Shown: positions 62,985 to 64,000 of the stretch, one piece after another | Layout: every line of letters begins with the position of its first letter | Numbering within the stretch: the first letter of the stretch is position 1 | Assembly (NCBI RefSeq): GCF_000315485.1 | Contig: NZ_JH992943.1 | Location: forward strand, 205,594 to 269,593 | Origin: Bacteroides oleiciplenus YIT 12058 | GTDB taxonomy: Bacteria > Bacteroidota > Bacteroidia > Bacteroidales > Bacteroidaceae | DNA length: 64,000 nt | Reading direction: 5' to 3' | The notes under the pieces: generated by a model | What the model was told of the DNA's origin: nothing | Databases searched by the model: none | Seen by the model: the letters and a program-made list of their open reading frames with translations, nothing else | Position numbers and translations under genes: made by a program

Positions 62985-64000
62985 ATGAAAAGTAAATTAG
63001 TAATATTATCTTTGATGTTGGCTGGTGCTACTGTTGCAACAGCTCAGACAAAAGAGAAATTCGTCAGCGAAAAAGCCGGAGACAATATCTTCGTGAGCGT
63101 GACTGGTGGAGTTTCTTTGGTAAATTCGGGTAAGAGTGAGGGTAAATTTGGAGACCCGGCTCCCCATATTACCGTATCTCTTGGTAAGTGGTTTACTCCG
63201 GTTTGGGGTGTGCGTGCTCAAGGTGGCTTGTGGAAAGCTAACTTTAACACACAATGGTCTGAAGGTACTTATGCTGCTGACGGTAGCATGGTAGGTTCAA
63301 AAGTAAACAATGACAAGAATGTAGGTCAAATTCGTTTGGATGGTTTGTTCAACCTTTCAAATGCTATTGGTGGATACAATCCTGATCGTTTGTTCACTTT
63401 GTCTGTATTTGCAGGTCCTGGTTTGACTATTGCTAAGGGTGCAAGCTCTTTCGAAATTGCAGAAAATCAAGCAGGTACTGCTTGGCATAAAGTTCGCCCC
63501 GCAGGTGCTGATGATAAGACTGGTGCTTATATCAACGGTTCTGCAGGTTTATTGGGTAAATTCAATGTAAACAACTACCTCGATATAGATATCGAAGCTC
63601 GTGGTGAATTAGCTTCTTCTTATCTGGGTTATTTGTCATCTTCAAGAACTGTAGGTGGCGTATATGTTGGTGCAGGTCTTACTTATACTTTCGGCGGCAA
63701 GAAATTCATCTCTTGTGGCGCAAAGGTTGACCAGGATGCTATCAACGCTGAAATCAACAGATACAGAAGTGAATTGGCACAGGCTCAGGCTGACCTGGCT
63801 AACGCTAAGAACGCTTTGGCTAACGTGAAACCTGTAACTAAGGAAGTTGTGAAGGAAGTTGAAGTTGCCGGTCCTCGTGCTATCTTCTTCAAGATTGGTA
63901 GCGCTCGTATCGATGATTACGGTATGGTTAACATCCAGTTGGCAGCTAAGATTCTGAAAGCTAATCCGGATAAGAAGTATAAAGTTGCCGGTTATGCTGA
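62985..64000 (+). CDS. OmpA-family outer membrane protein, right copy (3' end outside window)
   Basis: The frame opens at ATG 62985 (signal MKSKLVILSLMLAGATVATAQ) and is still open at the right edge after 338 codons. Barrel domain with a longer variable loop (about 150-185) than the left copy, then the coiled-coil hinge and the start of the OmpA C-terminal domain (FFKIGSARIDDYGM, KVAGYA). The hinge and C-terminal DNA are almost identical to the left copy. Last gene seen of the right set, 56 bases after YjbH-N. Confidence 0.9.
   Translation, partial: MKSKLVILSLMLAGATVATAQTKEKFVSEKAGDNIFVSVTGGVSLVNSGKSEGKFGDPAPHITVSLGKWFTPVWGVRAQGGLWKANFNTQWSEGTYAADGSMVGSKVNNDKNVGQIRLDGLFNLSNAIGGYNPDRLFTLSVFAGPGLTIAKGASSFEIAENQAGTAWHKVRPAGADDKTGAYINGSAGLLGKFNVNNYLDIDIEARGELASSYLGYLSSSRTVGGVYVGAGLTYTFGGKKFISCGAKVDQDAINAEINRYRSELAQAQADLANAKNALANVKPVTKEVVKEVEVAGPRAIFFKIGSARIDDYGMVNIQLAAKILKANPDKKYKVAGYA
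63691..64000 (+). repeat. 310-bp inverted repeat, right arm (partner 52788-53097)
   Basis: See the left arm. Reaches the window edge, so the true length is larger. Confidence 0.9.

Overview
The window looks like a chromosome segment of a gut Bacteroides species. Evidence: SusC/SusD pairs, Tat- and lipoprotein-exported TIM-barrel enzymes, Bacteroidetes-type promoters (TTTG-N19-TAnnTTTG), a ROK regulator, a thrS-infC-rpmI-rplT block followed by a 6S-like RNA, and OmpA/YjbH surface proteins. The species cannot be fixed from the sequence alone.

1-33.6 kb: a carbohydrate-utilisation region of two tandem minus-strand operons and one ROK regulator. Operon A (31989 down to 7366, 17 genes) encodes a DUF4434-type protein, an MFS sugar porter, an ADP-ribosylglycohydrolase-family lipoprotein, an N-acylglucosamine 2-epimerase, SusC, SusD, a surface glycan-binding lipoprotein, a DUF4434 lipoprotein, a glycerophosphodiester phosphodiesterase, a metallophosphatase, another DUF4434 protein, a CE2-type esterase, a second ADP-ribosylglycohydrolase, further DUF4434 proteins, a ribokinase and a ribose/GRP-type transporter. 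Operon B (6735 down past the left edge) is a shorter paralogous set ending in a sialate O-acetylesterase. Seven DUF4434-type barrels share two invariant Glu positions, yet no classical glycoside hydrolase family is recognisable. Both operons start from duplicated promoters with a 13-bp palindrome between -33 and -7. A decayed piece of the ROK gene lies upstream of operon B, so B and A arose by duplication of a rok-operon unit.

33.6-39.8 kb: an orphan polysaccharide-export set (degenerate CapD-like membrane protein, SLBB export protein, Wzz, NGN-only NusG-like protein, WbuC cupin) with no glycosyltransferases. 39.9-44.8 kb: tRNA-Thr(CGT), mltG, iorA-iorB-paaK. 44.8-45.3 kb: a 22-bp-period mirrored repeat array, and a 6S-like RNA downstream of rplT. 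45.3-52 kb: housekeeping genes rplT, rpmI, infC, thrS, a TPR protein, def and ruvX.

52.6-64 kb: two divergent paralogous gene sets, each coding for a C-terminal YjbH half, a lipoprotein with a His/Gly-rich tail, an N-terminal YjbH half, and OmpA. They flank a tyrosine recombinase. The right set has a perfect promoter and a full-length first gene. In the left set the first gene lacks its first ~90 codons and any visible promoter, and breaks off exactly at a 17-bp sequence present inverted in the right copy. I infer a phase-variable, invertible expression switch that alternates between two split-YjbH surface systems. This and the DUF4434 locus are the most novel parts of the window.
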